DNA of 64,000 nucleotides from GCA-2684655 sp045105235 (GTDB lineage: Bacteria > Planctomycetota > UBA1135 > UBA2386): contig JBGCDH010000025.1 of the NCBI GenBank assembly GCA_045105235.1, positions 1 through 64,000 of the forward strand. Direction: 5' to 3'. Within the stretch, counting starts at the first letter, position 1. Each line of letters starts with the position of its first letter. The notes beneath the pieces are model-generated. The model ran no database searches and was not told where the DNA came from. It was given only the letters and a program-made list of their open reading frames with translations. A program made the translations under genes and the position numbers. Positions 43,083 through 52,324 of the stretch are shown one piece after another.

Positions 43083-44563
43083 CTCTGGCCGTCGATCGGG
43101 CGTTGCCAGGCTGGTGCCAGCAGCCGGCGTTTGCCGTCGTGGCTGCGCGGGATCGCGTTCTCTTCACCCGCATCCGCAAAGTCGCGATCCCAGAGCTGGC
43201 AGGTGACCTGTTTGTGCTTTTGATCGAGGCCTTCGCAGTAGTTCGTGAAGACGCAGCGGCGGATGCTGTCGCCGTGGCCGGTGCGCATCTTGAGCCACCA
43301 GTCGGGGTCCGCGAGGCTCTGGCGGGCAGCGGCAACCAGGTCGGCGTCGCCGCGCTGCACGATTTGCTCGGCTTGGTCAAACGTGCAGATGCCGCCGGCC
43401 GTGACGACGGGCGTTGCCAGCCCGGCGTCGCGAACGGCTTTTCGAATCGCTTTCGAAAGGTGCACGTTGCGCGCGAACGGGCCGCGTTCGTCGCTGCGGA
43501 CCGTCGGCATGCACTCGTGTCCCGAGGGGCCTGTGTATGGATAGGCCGCAGCGCCGACCGACGGCTGCCGCGCATCGTCAAACTTGCCGCCTTTGCTGAT
43601 CGACAAGAAGTCGAGGCCCGCCTTCGCAAACGCCGTTGCGTAGCAGATGGCGTCGTCGTTGTCGCTGCCGTTGGCAATGGCTTCGTCGCCGAGGAAGCGC
43701 GTGCCGAGGCACCAGTCCGTGCCAATGCGCTCGCGAACGGCGTCGATGACTTCGAGTGGCAGGCGCAAGCGCCCTTCGCGCGAGCCGCCGTAGCCGTCGG
43801 TTCGCATGTTGGTTCGCGAGAGAAACGACGCCATCGTGTAGGCGTGTGCGAAGTGCAGCTCGACCCCATCAAACCCAGCGCTGCGGGCGCGCTCGGCAGC
43901 GTCGGCAAACAGGGGCGGCAGCGCTTGGGGTAGATCTCGGATGTGATCGAGGTGCACGTCGTGCACCTCCTCGCGGTAGCCCCACGCGTAGTCGCGGAAC
44001 TCGCGTGGCGTCAGGATGTCGCGCAGCGTGTCGTCGTCGCACGCCGCGAGCTGCGCGCGCAGGGCGTGCTCGTCGGCTGCTGCAGCTTCACCAAAGCGTT
44101 CGCGCACGGCGTCCGCGTGGCGCTCGCTCACTGCCAAGAAACGGGTGAAGAACTTGCTCTTCTCCGGCCGGCGCCGAATCGACAAGAAGTCCAGGATCTG
44201 CAGAAACAGCTTGGTTTGGCCGCTGCTGCGCTCGCGCACGCGGTCGGCAAGGCGGCGTAAACCATCGACGAAGCGATCGTGGCCGGCGCGCAGCAAAGGG
44301 CCGCTGGGCACGTCGCGGATACCGGTTGCTTCGACCACCAGCACACCTGGCTGGCCGTCGGCGAACCGTCCGTACCAGTCGAGCACGTCATCGGTCACCA
44401 GGCCGTCGTCGCTGGCTCGCCACGGGACCATCGCCGGCACCCAGGTGCGCGACGTCGCTTCGATCGGTCCGAGGCGCACCGGCGAGAACAGCTGCGAGCG
44501 AGCGGCTTCGTCGGCGCTTGGCCAGCGCGCGTCGGGCAGCGCGTGTTTGATGATCGGGGGCAC
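43079..44563 (-). CDS. Old-yellow-enzyme family NADH:flavin oxidoreductase
   Basis: A 494-residue FMN TIM-barrel protein. It shows QLFSPVRLG at the N-terminus, VVEATGI, LFLQILDFLSI, FDGVELHFAHAYTMASFLS, NMRTDGYGGSREGRLRLPLEV, WCLGTRFLGDEA, VVTAGGICTFDQAEQIV and DLVAAARQSLADPDWW. It lacks the C-terminal FAD/NAD and iron-sulphur domains of dienoyl-CoA reductase, but a C-terminal extension of about 60 residues contains several Cys (CVFTNYCEG, VTCQLWDRDF). The substrate is unknown. Its TAG stop codon is within element D. Confidence 0.85.
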   Translation of the reverse strand: MPPIIKHALPDARWPSADEAARSQLFSPVRLGPIEATSRTWVPAMVPWRASDDGLVTDDVLDWYGRFADGQPGVLVVEATGIRDVPSGPLLRAGHDRFVDGLRRLADRVRERSSGQTKLFLQILDFLSIRRRPEKSKFFTRFLAVSERHADAVRERFGEAAAADEHALRAQLAACDDDTLRDILTPREFRDYAWGYREEVHDVHLDHIRDLPQALPPLFADAAERARSAGFDGVELHFAHAYTMASFLSRTNMRTDGYGGSREGRLRLPLEVIDAVRERIGTDWCLGTRFLGDEAIANGSDNDDAICYATAFAKAGLDFLSISKGGKFDDARQPSVGAAAYPYTGPSGHECMPTVRSDERGPFARNVHLSKAIRKAVRDAGLATPVVTAGGICTFDQAEQIVQRGDADLVAAARQSLADPDWWLKMRTGHGDSIRRCVFTNYCEGLDQKHKQVTCQLWDRDFADAGEENAIPRSHDGKRRLLAPAWQRPIDGQS

Positions 44564-44580
44564 AGCAGATGGGGGGGCGA

Positions 44581-45342
44581 CTAGCCGCGCTTGCGCTTCT
44601 TCTGTTGCTTTGCCTTGGGCTGCTTGGGCGGCTCGCGGAAGCCCTTGGGGGCGCGCCGCATCTGGCCCATCGCTTCTGGCGGCTGCTCGAGTCCGAGCGA
44701 GTACCAGTGCATATCAAACGCCTGCATGTTGAGGCGCTGGTTGTTTTGCAGGCGCAGCAGGTTGTCCTTGCTGGGGCCGTGCTTGTCGTTCTTCTTGACG
44801 AAGGCTGCGAGCAGCACTTGGGCTTCTTCGCTTCGGCCGGCTTTCTGCAGCATCCACGCGTAGGTGTTGTAGAGCAGCGGGTGCTTGCGGTTGACTTTGG
44901 CCGCTAGGTCGAGGATCGATAGAGCGCGATCGACTTCGCCGCTCTTATGGCGAATGCTGGCGAGCAGCAGGCGCGCGTCGCCATTGCGCAGGCTCGACTT
45001 TTCGAGCAGTTCGATGCCGCGCTGTTTGTCGCCGGTGTGGAAGGCAAGTTGGCCCATTTGGGCGCGCACCTGGCCTTCGAGCATGGGCACCCACTTGCCC
45101 ATCGGCAGCATGTCCTCGAGCGTTTGGAGGGCGAGCTTGGCGTGGCCTTGCTCCATCTGGCGCTGCACCTGGTGCATCGCAGGCTGGATCTTTTTGCCGA
45201 TGCTGCGAGCAATCAGGATCCAAGTCACTGCGAACAGAATCAGTGCGATCGGAATGCACCAGCCCCAGTGCCACCAATCAAGCAGGAAGCCGCCGACGCT
45301 CAGCAGCAGGGACAGGGATACAGACAGCAGGATCGAATACAC
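44581..45342 (-). CDS. Membrane-anchored TPR-type protein
   Basis: About 253 residues: two N-terminal membrane segments (ILLSVSLSLLLSVGGFLL and CIPIALILFAVTWILIA), then a cytosolic TPR-like solenoid (KLALQTLEDMLPMGKWVPML, AFHTGDKQRGIELLEKSSLR, ALSILDLAAKVNRKHPLLYN, AQVLLAAFVKKN) and a very basic tail (KQPKAKQQKKRKRG). I start at a GTG at 45342 because the hydrophobic part follows; an in-frame GTG at 45429 would add 29 residues. It lies 129 bp downstream of the flagellar lipoprotein genes and may or may not be co-transcribed. Confidence 0.65.
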   Translation of the reverse strand: MYSILLSVSLSLLLSVGGFLLDWWHWGWCIPIALILFAVTWILIARSIGKKIQPAMHQVQRQMEQGHAKLALQTLEDMLPMGKWVPMLEGQVRAQMGQLAFHTGDKQRGIELLEKSSLRNGDARLLLASIRHKSGEVDRALSILDLAAKVNRKHPLLYNTYAWMLQKAGRSEEAQVLLAAFVKKNDKHGPSKDNLLRLQNNQRLNMQAFDMHWYSLGLEQPPEAMGQMRRAPKGFREPPKQPKAKQQKKRKRG

Positions 45343-45471
45343 GCGCGGCTCTCGGGAAACAGGGCCGAGCAGGATACGGATCCGGCTCTCCCAGCGCGAA
45401 CATCTTGCAGTGCGAAGACCGCGCCGCACGAAGATCGTGCGCGGTGCCGTCCAACCGGTCGCGGGCGCTCC

Positions 45472-46119
45472 CTAGCCCTCCCGCCAGGTGCCGACAAAGC
45501 GGTGCGCGACGAAATTGGTGAACCGAGCCGGCGATAGCAGCGTCAGTTCCCAGCCGTGCAGGTTGCCATCATCGTGGATTGTGCGGTCGTAGTAGTGGCG
45601 CAGGTCGGCCACGGTGGTGCGGTCGTCGGCATCGTAAATGGCGTCGACGGCCCAGACGCTGGCGCCCGAGTGCACCGAAATCAGCTGTGTGCGCAGGCCG
45701 AGGTGGGTCGGTTGGTAGGCGCGCCAGGAGGTGACCGAGCCCAGAAAGACGCCGTCGAGCGCGTAGCGTTCGCACAGCGAGACCATGGCCTCGGTCGAGA
45801 TGCGGCCGTGGGCCAAAGAGGCGTGCAGAAGGTCGTCTTCTTCGGCCGCCATGGACAGCGGCACGACTTCGAACCGGCGCAGCTTTTGCAGCTCGGCAAC
45901 AAAGGCGTCGCGGACCTGCGCTTGATCGACGTCGATGCCGGCTTCGGCATGAAAGGGCAGCACCATGATCCGCCGCACGTTGGCCAGATCCTCGGGCTCG
46001 GCAAGGTAGCTGTTGATCACCTTGGGCCGGTTTGGCCGCGCAAAGTTGCACGACGATAGAAGCAGTGCCGACATGGCTACAGCCATGGGCAAAGCGAAGC
46101 GAAGGCGTCGACAGCTCAT
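45472..46119 (-). CDS. Lipoprotein resembling FlgO/LpoB-type envelope proteins
   Basis: A 215-residue protein with a lipobox (MSALLLSSCNF). The fold pattern VRRIMVLPFHAEAG, VRDAFVAELQKLRRFEVVPLS and YALDGVFLGSVTSWRAY resembles the TolB-N/CsgG-like domain of FlgO, LpoB and DUF799 lipoproteins. FlgO stabilises the flagellum in the outer membrane of vibrios, so its place at the end of a flagellar operon makes an envelope role of this kind likely. Its ATG overlaps the previous gene in ATGA. Confidence 0.7.
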   Translation of the reverse strand: MSCRRLRFALPMAVAMSALLLSSCNFARPNRPKVINSYLAEPEDLANVRRIMVLPFHAEAGIDVDQAQVRDAFVAELQKLRRFEVVPLSMAAEEDDLLHASLAHGRISTEAMVSLCERYALDGVFLGSVTSWRAYQPTHLGLRTQLISVHSGASVWAVDAIYDADDRTTVADLRHYYDRTIHDDGNLHGWELTLLSPARFTNFVAHRFVGTWREG

Positions 46120-46637
46120 GGCCTTCGTCCGGGGCTGGCTGCGGCTTCGGTCGCCATCGGTCCCATCTCCTGCATAGCCTGGTCCAACTCGGCAATTTGT
46201 GAACGCAGCCGGTCTTGCTCGAGCTTGGCCTTGTCGATCGACAGGCTCAAGATCTTGGCGTCGCGCTCGCGCAGTGCCTTTTGCAGCCGAGTGGTTTCGG
46301 CTTCCGACTGGGCGCGGTTGCCGCGTTCCTTCTCGAGCGAGGCGAGTTCGCCATCGAGTTGATTTTGAAGGTTCTGGTTCTCGGCCTGGAGCCGCTTGTT
46401 CTCTTCCTCCAAGTGACTCCGGATCTCCAAGAGAGTTTTGTACTCGGAGAGCAAGAGGCTCTGCTTGGGCCCCCAGTCCATTTCGGTGTTGATCCCGACT
46501 TCCGAGAGGCTGCCTTCAAAGCCGTCGAGCGGATCGTCGGCTTTGGGCTCAAACAAGAGGTTGCCGGCGGTCTCGCAGCTGGCCATTGGCAGGGCTGCGA
46601 GCAAGGTCAGGCAACAGAGTTTCGTAGTTGGGTGCAT
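46116..46637 (-). CDS. Coiled-coil lipoprotein
   Basis: A 173-residue protein with a lipobox (LAALPMASCETAG), a short acidic region, then a long coiled coil from about residue 62 to 158 (LLEIRSHLEEENKRLQAEN, LQKALRERDAKILSLSIDK). Such a rod could span the periplasm. No family is recognised. It is coupled by ATGA to the FlgO-like gene and lies in the flagellar operon, so a role in anchoring or stiffening the flagellar base in the envelope is possible. Confidence 0.7.
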   Translation of the reverse strand: MHPTTKLCCLTLLAALPMASCETAGNLLFEPKADDPLDGFEGSLSEVGINTEMDWGPKQSLLLSEYKTLLEIRSHLEEENKRLQAENQNLQNQLDGELASLEKERGNRAQSEAETTRLQKALRERDAKILSLSIDKAKLEQDRLRSQIAELDQAMQEMGPMATEAAASPGRRP

Positions 46638-46659
46638 CGAGTCTCTGGTGTCGGAGGTG

Positions 46660-46911
46660 TCACACTTCGGGGGGCGGGGGATCGTCCGGGGGTGGGTTCT
46701 CGTAGACGCATTCGACGATTGCGGAGGCGCCGCAGCCGCATCGGATTTCGAACCCTGCGATGCGATCGCCGTCTAGCATGGGGACGACCGCGATTGGCTG
46801 ACCTTTGGTGCTGTCCGTGGCGTCGCCGCAGTCGAGCATCGCCGCTTGCGGCACGACGCGGACCGTGTCGCGTCGAATGACGTTGCGCGGGGGATTCTGC
46901 TGGGCAGACAT
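46660..46911 (-). CDS. Small uncharacterised protein in the flagellar operon
   Basis: An 83-residue soluble protein ending in a proline-rich acidic tail (NPPPDDPPPPEV). The core has two notable stretches, NVIRRDTVRVVPQAAMLDCG and IRCGCGASAIVEC. Three Cys in the second and one in the first could bind a metal. I do not recognise the family. Position and spacing (22 bp and 33 bp to the neighbours) support a real gene in the flagellar operon. Confidence 0.6.
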   Translation of the reverse strand: MSAQQNPPRNVIRRDTVRVVPQAAMLDCGDATDSTKGQPIAVVPMLDGDRIAGFEIRCGCGASAIVECVYENPPPDDPPPPEV

Positions 46912-46944
46912 GCTGTTGGTCGAGGAGTGGCGTTGCTCGTTGCG

Positions 46945-47241
46945 TTAGGCGACGACGTCGACGTGGCGGCCGTGGGGGTCCGAGTCGGAAGCGCTCTTGC
47001 TGCGAAGGGCCGCGCGTTGACGGGCTCGCTCTTGTGCAGCTGCAATGGGGCCGAGCTCTTGTTTGGCGCTGGACGAACCGCTGCCGCTGCCGCCGCTGCC
47101 AGCTGGAGAGTCGTCCTTCGGCGTGTTTTGGCCGTTGAGCTCTTCTTCGAAGGCCTTGCTGTCTTGGGGCTGGCCGCTGGTGCTGCGTTCGCGCACCAGG
47201 TGCCTGCTCGGGATCGGAGGTGTGCTGTCAATTCCGGCCAT
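46945..47241 (-). CDS. Small low-complexity protein in the flagellar operon
   Basis: A 98-residue protein with a Ser/Gly-rich centre and a polar C-terminus ending HGRHVDVVA. It has no signal peptide or membrane segment and is probably disordered. Its start lies three bases past the fliA stop, which argues for a real coupled gene. Function unknown; an anti-sigma role was considered because of its place after fliA, but no FlgM-like motif is seen. Confidence 0.5.
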   Translation of the reverse strand: MAGIDSTPPIPSRHLVRERSTSGQPQDSKAFEEELNGQNTPKDDSPAGSGGSGSGSSSAKQELGPIAAAQERARQRAALRSKSASDSDPHGRHVDVVA

Positions 47242-47244
47242 CGT

Positions 47245-47985
47245 CTACTCCTGTTCCTTTAGCTTGAGGCGCAGTCGTTCGGTTGCTCGGGTCAGGATTT
47301 GGCTGACTCGGGATTCGGTGACGCCGAGGATTTTGCCGATCTCTTTCAGGTAGAGCTGCTCGTTGTAGTAGAGAACGACGACGTGTCGGTCGGTCTCCGG
47401 CAGCTCGCTGATCGCGCGGGTAAGGCGGTCGTTTTGCTCGTGTGCGTCGGCGCCAGCAACTGGATCGCTGCTCCGCGCGTCGGCAACGGTTGCGGACATG
47501 GTGACGCCATCGCTGCTGCCGTCGCCGGCGCTGTAGCGCTCGTCGAGCGACAAGACGCGGGATGTATGCAGGGCCTGAAGGTCATCGTCGAGTTCGCTTT
47601 CGGTGGACTCGAGCGCTTCGGCAAGTTCGGGCAGGGTTGGCTCGCGGCCGAGTTCTGTCCAAAGCTCGCTGTTCTTGCGGTCCATCTTGCGCAGTCGATC
47701 GCGCCGATTGCGTGGGACGGGGTCGTGTTTGCGAACCTCATCGAGGATCGCGCCGCGGATCGCGGTATAGGCAAACGTTTTGAACGATGCTCCGCGACCC
47801 GGATCGTACGTCGATGCGGCATGCATCAAGCCGATGACGCCAACGGAATAGAAGTCGTCCTTGTCGAGCGAGTTCGGCATCGTGACCGGTAGGCGCGCTA
47901 CGACGTAGCGCACCAGCGGCAGAAACTGCTCGACGAGTCGATCGCGCTCGGTGGCCGAACGCTGTACCTTTACAGCCGTGGACAC
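47245..47985 (-). CDS. fliA: Flagellar sigma factor FliA (sigma-28)
   Basis: The 246-residue protein has sigma region 2 (LVEQFLPLVRYVVARL, SVGVIGLMHAASTYDP, FKTFAYTAIRGAILDE), region 3 (RKMDRKNSELWTELGREPTL) and region 4 (LPETDRHVVVLYYNEQLYLK, LGVTESRVSQILTRATERL). It should direct RNA polymerase to late flagellar and chemotaxis promoters. The start is a GTG that shares one base with the stop of the upstream membrane-protein gene. A second factor of this class is encoded at 58853. Confidence 0.93.
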   Translation of the reverse strand: MSTAVKVQRSATERDRLVEQFLPLVRYVVARLPVTMPNSLDKDDFYSVGVIGLMHAASTYDPGRGASFKTFAYTAIRGAILDEVRKHDPVPRNRRDRLRKMDRKNSELWTELGREPTLPELAEALESTESELDDDLQALHTSRVLSLDERYSAGDGSSDGVTMSATVADARSSDPVAGADAHEQNDRLTRAISELPETDRHVVVLYYNEQLYLKEIGKILGVTESRVSQILTRATERLRLKLKEQE

Positions 47986-48245
47986 TACTCGTCCTCCTTG
48001 CTGGCTTCTGCTTGGCGTTTGGCCTCGTCACGTGCGAGGGCGGAGAGCACAACGTCGATGACGGGGGGAGCCATCAGGTGCGCCGCAACCAGGGCAATGC
48101 CCGCGGCGATGCTCGCGCGAATCAGCGCGGTCGTGCCGTCGACGCCGGCATACATGCCAACGAGGAACGCCACGCCGAACACGACGCTCGTCAAATATGC
48201 TGCCGCGAGACGCGTCAGCTCCTGGCTTCCATCACCCACATTCAT
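47985..48245 (-). CDS. Small two-TM membrane protein of the flagellar operon
   Basis: An 86-residue protein with two hydrophobic segments (YLTSVVFGVAFLVGMYAGV and ASIAAGIALVAAHLMAPPVI) and a charged C-terminus. It lies between flhG and fliA, a position taken in other bacteria by small or absent genes. Its stop shares one base with fliA. No family is recognised. It may help place FlhF or FlhG at the membrane, but that is only an idea from context. Confidence 0.65.
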   Translation of the reverse strand: MNVGDGSQELTRLAAAYLTSVVFGVAFLVGMYAGVDGTTALIRASIAAGIALVAAHLMAPPVIDVVLSALARDEAKRQAEASKEDE

Positions 48246-48316
48246 GAGACCTGCAATGGTTTCTATCGGCCGTTGGGCGGCTCAGGTTGAGGCCTTGGAA
48301 GCACGAAGTGGCGGCG

Positions 48317-49216
48317 CTATGGCGAGTTTCCGCAGGAGGGCCGCATGCGCAGGCGTTGCGTCTTTGGCGCGCGCAATGTGCGCTGCAATGGCGGAAGCTG
48401 GCCGAGTGCGGCGGCCGCCGTCATGCAAAGGTCCTGGCGAGCAGCGGTTTGCGTGGATTGGCTGGCGGCCAACAGCAGCGGCCGCTGTTGCCTCGTGCTT
48501 TGTTCGACTGCCGGGTCATTGCTGATCCAGCCGCATAGCTCGGACGGAACGCCTAAGAACTTTTGCGTGATGCTCGACAGCTTGCCGGCCGTCTGCATCG
48601 CTTCGTTCCGCGAGCGCACGCGGTTGACGACGAGCTTCGGCTGCGGGCATCCCCGTAGATGCAGCACCTTGCAGAGTGCGTAGGCGTCGGTCAGCGAGGT
48701 GACCTCTGACGTCGTGACTCCCAGAGTGAGTTCGCTGCTGGCTGCCACTGCGAGCGTCGCCGTGCTGAGGCCCGCGCCGGTGTCGATGACGACGACCTCG
48801 TAGGTGTCTTTCGCAGCGCGTCGCAAGTCGCGTAGCAGCGTCGCGACGCGGTGTGGTTGGAGGTTGGCGACTTCGGTTGCTCCGGATTGGCCGAGCAAGA
48901 CGTCGAGCCCGTGTGGTCCCTTGACGATGGCGCGTTCGGGCGTGCAGTGACCGCTAGCGACGTCTTCTAGGTTGAAATCACTGGTCAGGCGAAGGTGCAC
49001 GCCGACGTTGCCCGTGCCCGGGTCGAAGTCCACGAGCAGCGTTCGGTAGCCGTTCTGCGAGAACTGCAGCGCAAGGTTCGTTGCGAGCATCGTCTTGCCA
49101 ACGCCGCCCTTGGCGCCTGCGACGCACAGCCACGGGGCCGCATGGCTGTCGGCCTGTTTGGCTGCTGGATTCCCGTCGACCAGTGCACTGGCCTGCGTTT
49201 GCGCGGGGGAACTCAT
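48317..49216 (-). CDS. flhG: Flagellar number regulator FlhG (FleN), MinD-like ATPase
   Basis: A 299-residue ParA/MinD-class ATPase. The deviant Walker A is VAGAKGGVGKTMLATNLAL; Walker B-type region is LLVDFDPGTGNVG; and the switch region is VVIDTGAGLS. TTSEVTSLTDAYALCKVL is typical of FlhG. It pairs with FlhF, its neighbour, to control number and location of flagella. The start overlaps the flhF stop in ATGA. The last 50 residues are less conserved. Confidence 0.92.
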   Translation of the reverse strand: MSSPAQTQASALVDGNPAAKQADSHAAPWLCVAGAKGGVGKTMLATNLALQFSQNGYRTLLVDFDPGTGNVGVHLRLTSDFNLEDVASGHCTPERAIVKGPHGLDVLLGQSGATEVANLQPHRVATLLRDLRRAAKDTYEVVVIDTGAGLSTATLAVAASSELTLGVTTSEVTSLTDAYALCKVLHLRGCPQPKLVVNRVRSRNEAMQTAGKLSSITQKFLGVPSELCGWISNDPAVEQSTRQQRPLLLAASQSTQTAARQDLCMTAAAALGQLPPLQRTLRAPKTQRLRMRPSCGNSP

Positions 49217-50202
49217 GCGTGAGTCTCCAGAAGCTCACAATCAAACGCAGCGCGCGCCAGCTCATCACCCGAGGCGGCCAGGATGTCGGCCGGTACTTCT
49301 TGGCCGACACATAGGTGCGACAGCGGCAGGCCGGCCTCGACCACGCTTGCTAGCGACTCGCCCGGAGCGACCGTTTCGTCCCATTTGGTGAGGCAGACGG
49401 CGTCGACGCCAAGTGGCTCGTAGGCGTCGAGAATCAGCTGGCTGTCACGCCTGCGCGTGCCGGCGCACATGCACAGCAGCGTTTGCGCAGAGACTGCGCG
49501 CAGAGTGCCCTCGAGAATCGGTAGGCTCTCGCGGCTGCGGGGGCTCTTGCCTGTCGTGTCAATGTAGATGCGGTCGGCCTGCAGATTCTGGTCCATCGCT
49601 CGTCGCACGTCGTCCGCCGACAGGGCCACCGAAAACGGCACGTCAAGAAGTTCGGCGAAGGCGCGCAGCTGTTCGACGGCTGCCATGCGGTAGGTGTCGA
49701 GAGTGATGACGGCCACGCGCTCGCCGCGTTCGCGCGCGCGGGCCGCGAGTTTCGCGAGCGTCGTCGTCTTGCCGACGCCGGTGGGTCCTACCAGCGCGAG
49801 CGTCTGGAAGCCTGGCGAAGATTCGACGCGTGGTTCGGTGTGGATGAGCGCGGCGAGTACGCGGGCGGCCAGCGCTGGCAGGGCGGGATCTCCTGGTTTG
49901 GACATCTGTACCCGCGTACCCAGCAGGGCGCGTTCGACTGGCTCCAAGATGGCCCGTGACAGGCCGAACTCGAGCGCCTTCTCGGCGAGCGGTCGAAAGC
50001 CGCGCGTCCACTTTGACAGAAATGCCGTCGAACCCGCTTGGTCTCGGTGCACGGGCGCTTTCTTTTCCTCCGCGCCAGCAACGACAAGGAAACCGTTTCG
50101 GGTCGCGCGGGTTTCGACGACAAGCGCGTCGGGACCGCACTCTGTGCGCACGCGTTCGATCGCCTCTGGCAGCGTCTTCGCTTCGATTCGCTTCAGCAAC
50201 AT
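49213..50202 (-). CDS. flhF: Flagellar placement GTPase FlhF
   Basis: A 329-residue SRP-type GTPase. It begins MLLKRIEAKTLPEAIERVR, has G1 in LVGPTGVGKTTTLAKLA, G2/G3 at LDTYRMAAVEQLRAFAELL and IYIDTTGKSPRSRE, and G4 in CLTKWDET. The B domain is short compared with polar flagellates. It recruits the first flagellar parts to the site of assembly and dimerises in the GTP form. The next gene upstream is flhA, 32 bp away. Confidence 0.93.
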   Translation of the reverse strand: MLLKRIEAKTLPEAIERVRTECGPDALVVETRATRNGFLVVAGAEEKKAPVHRDQAGSTAFLSKWTRGFRPLAEKALEFGLSRAILEPVERALLGTRVQMSKPGDPALPALAARVLAALIHTEPRVESSPGFQTLALVGPTGVGKTTTLAKLAARARERGERVAVITLDTYRMAAVEQLRAFAELLDVPFSVALSADDVRRAMDQNLQADRIYIDTTGKSPRSRESLPILEGTLRAVSAQTLLCMCAGTRRRDSQLILDAYEPLGVDAVCLTKWDETVAPGESLASVVEAGLPLSHLCVGQEVPADILAASGDELARAAFDCELLETHA

Positions 50203-50234
50203 GATCCGTTCCGTTCGGGGGGTAAGTCAGTGGG

Positions 50235-52286
50235 TTAGCCGGCGACTGCGACGCGCTGGGTCGTTTCGACCTTCTTGGCGGCGGACGTTTCCTGGTAGCT
50301 CAGGACCGCGGCATTGGGAATGACGCCGGCGACAGCTTCCGCGAGGAAGGGGCGCAAGCTGGCTCGTGTGACGAGCACGGGGTCACGGCCTTCGCGGGCC
50401 ATCGTCGAGAGTGCTTCGGCGGTGCTGTCGACAAACTTGCCGAGGAAGCCCTGCGGTAGGTTGGAAACGCCGTCGTTGCCCGCCAGCGCTTCCGCCAGGT
50501 TGCGTTCCAGGTCGGGATCCAAGAACACGGCATGCAGAACCCCGGTTGGGTCGAGGTGCGGCTCGCAGATGGTTCGCGACAGCTTGGAGCGAACGTGCTC
50601 GGTGAGTTGTCGCGGCTCTTTGGTGTCGGTGATCGCGTCGGCGAGGGATTCTAGGATCATCTGCAGGTTGCGGATCGGCACGCCCTCACGCAGCAGGTTG
50701 GCCAAGATGCGCTGCACTTGGCCTAGCGACATTTGGTTGGGGACAAGCTCTTCAACGACGGCCGGGGCTTGTTCCTTGAGGTTGTCGACGAGTGCCTTGA
50801 CGTCGTCACGCGAGAGCAACTCGCCGCAGATCGTCTTCAGGGTTTCGGTCAGGTGTGTGATCAAGACCGAGGCGGCATCGATGACCGTGTAGCCGAGCAG
50901 CTCGGCGCGGTCTTTGTCGCCTTCTTGGATCCAACGTGCCGGCAGGCCGAACGCGGGCTCGATCGTCTCGACACCGTCGATCGGCTGAGCGGTGCCGCTC
51001 GGGTCCATCGCCAGGTAGCAGCCGGCACGGAGCTCGCCGCGCGCAATCTCTTGGCCGCCGAGAAGCACACGGTAGACGTTTGGTTCAAGCTGCACGTTGT
51101 CGCGCACACGGATCGGCGGCACGACGATGCCAAGCGAGGTCGCGAACTGACGTCGCAGGGATCGAATGTGATCCAGCAGCCCGCCGTGCTGGCCTTGCTC
51201 GACGAGGCTGATGAGTCGGTAGCCAATCTCAATTCCGAGTCGATCGATCGCGAGGAGGTCTTCGACGGGCGACTCTTCGGGGGTTTGCGCTTCTTCCGCT
51301 TCGGCGGCGACGCGGGCCTCGTCTTGGCTTGCCTCTTCGCTCTTGCGTTCGTTGGCGCTGGCTACGATCAGCAGGGTTGTAGCAACGCCGCAGAATAGCA
51401 GTGTCGGCATGCCCGGCAGCAGCGACATCAAGACCAGGATGACGGCGACGATGCGGACCACGCGGCCATTGCGAAAGATCTGGTCGCCGATCTCTTGTCC
51501 TAGCGCTGCTTCACTTGCGCCCTTGGTTACCAGGATGCCGGCCGATGTGGAGACCAGCAGCGCCGGGATCTGGGCGACGAGCCCGTCACCAATCGTCAAG
51601 ATCGTGTATTTCGTGAAGGCCTGATCCAGCGACATGTTGGCGTAGACCATGGCCAGCACGAGGCCGCCGGCGATGTTGATGCCGGTGATGATCAGGCCGG
51701 CGACAGCGTCGCCCCGCACGAATTTTCCGGCACCATCCATGGCGCCGTGAAACTCCATTTCGGAGGTGAGCGCGGTGCGGCGCCGTTTGGCCTCTTCGCT
51801 GTCGATCAAGCCGGCGGACAGGTCCGCGTCGATCGACATCTGCTTGCCGGGTAGAGAGTCGAGCGCGAACCTCGCGGCAACTTCACTGATCCTGTTTTGG
51901 CCCTTGGTGATCACGATGAACTGGATCACGATCAGGACCAAGAAGATCACGATGCCGACGACCGGATTGCCGCCGACGACGAAGCTGCCAAAAACGCGGA
52001 TGACGCTGCCGGCGTCGCCTTCTAGCAAGATCAGACGCGTCGATGAGACGTTGAGGGCAAGCCGGAACAGCGCCGTGAATAGCAGCACGCTCGGGAAGGT
52101 GCTGAACTCGACCGGTCGATTGGAGTTGAGCACCGCCATCAGGATCAGCAGGCTGATCGTGATGTTGAGGCACAACATCGCATCGAGCATGAGCGGCGGC
52201 ATCGGGATCAACATCACCGCCAGGATGGCGAGGAAGAAGATCGCGAGCAGGCTGTTCTGTTGCTCCTTGTTGGCTTTGTCGGTCAT
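50235..52286 (-). CDS. flhA: Flagellar export gate protein FlhA
   Basis: The 683-residue protein has the full FlhA layout: eight N-terminal membrane segments (LLAIFFLAILAVMLIPMPP and others), the conserved cytoplasmic loop ARFALDSLPGKQMSIDADL (about 145-180) and a large C-terminal domain forming the export ring (VLLGGQEIARGELRAGCYLA, VTRASLRPFLAEAVAGVIP). It forms the proton-driven export gate with FlhB and FliPQR. It lies 38 bp after flhB on the minus strand. Confidence 0.95.
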   Translation of the reverse strand: MTDKANKEQQNSLLAIFFLAILAVMLIPMPPLMLDAMLCLNITISLLILMAVLNSNRPVEFSTFPSVLLFTALFRLALNVSSTRLILLEGDAGSVIRVFGSFVVGGNPVVGIVIFLVLIVIQFIVITKGQNRISEVAARFALDSLPGKQMSIDADLSAGLIDSEEAKRRRTALTSEMEFHGAMDGAGKFVRGDAVAGLIITGINIAGGLVLAMVYANMSLDQAFTKYTILTIGDGLVAQIPALLVSTSAGILVTKGASEAALGQEIGDQIFRNGRVVRIVAVILVLMSLLPGMPTLLFCGVATTLLIVASANERKSEEASQDEARVAAEAEEAQTPEESPVEDLLAIDRLGIEIGYRLISLVEQGQHGGLLDHIRSLRRQFATSLGIVVPPIRVRDNVQLEPNVYRVLLGGQEIARGELRAGCYLAMDPSGTAQPIDGVETIEPAFGLPARWIQEGDKDRAELLGYTVIDAASVLITHLTETLKTICGELLSRDDVKALVDNLKEQAPAVVEELVPNQMSLGQVQRILANLLREGVPIRNLQMILESLADAITDTKEPRQLTEHVRSKLSRTICEPHLDPTGVLHAVFLDPDLERNLAEALAGNDGVSNLPQGFLGKFVDSTAEALSTMAREGRDPVLVTRASLRPFLAEAVAGVIPNAAVLSYQETSAAKKVETTQRVAVAG

Positions 52287-52324
52287 CGTGTTGGTTGTGG
52301 GTTGTGGCGGCGACGCTTAGCGCG

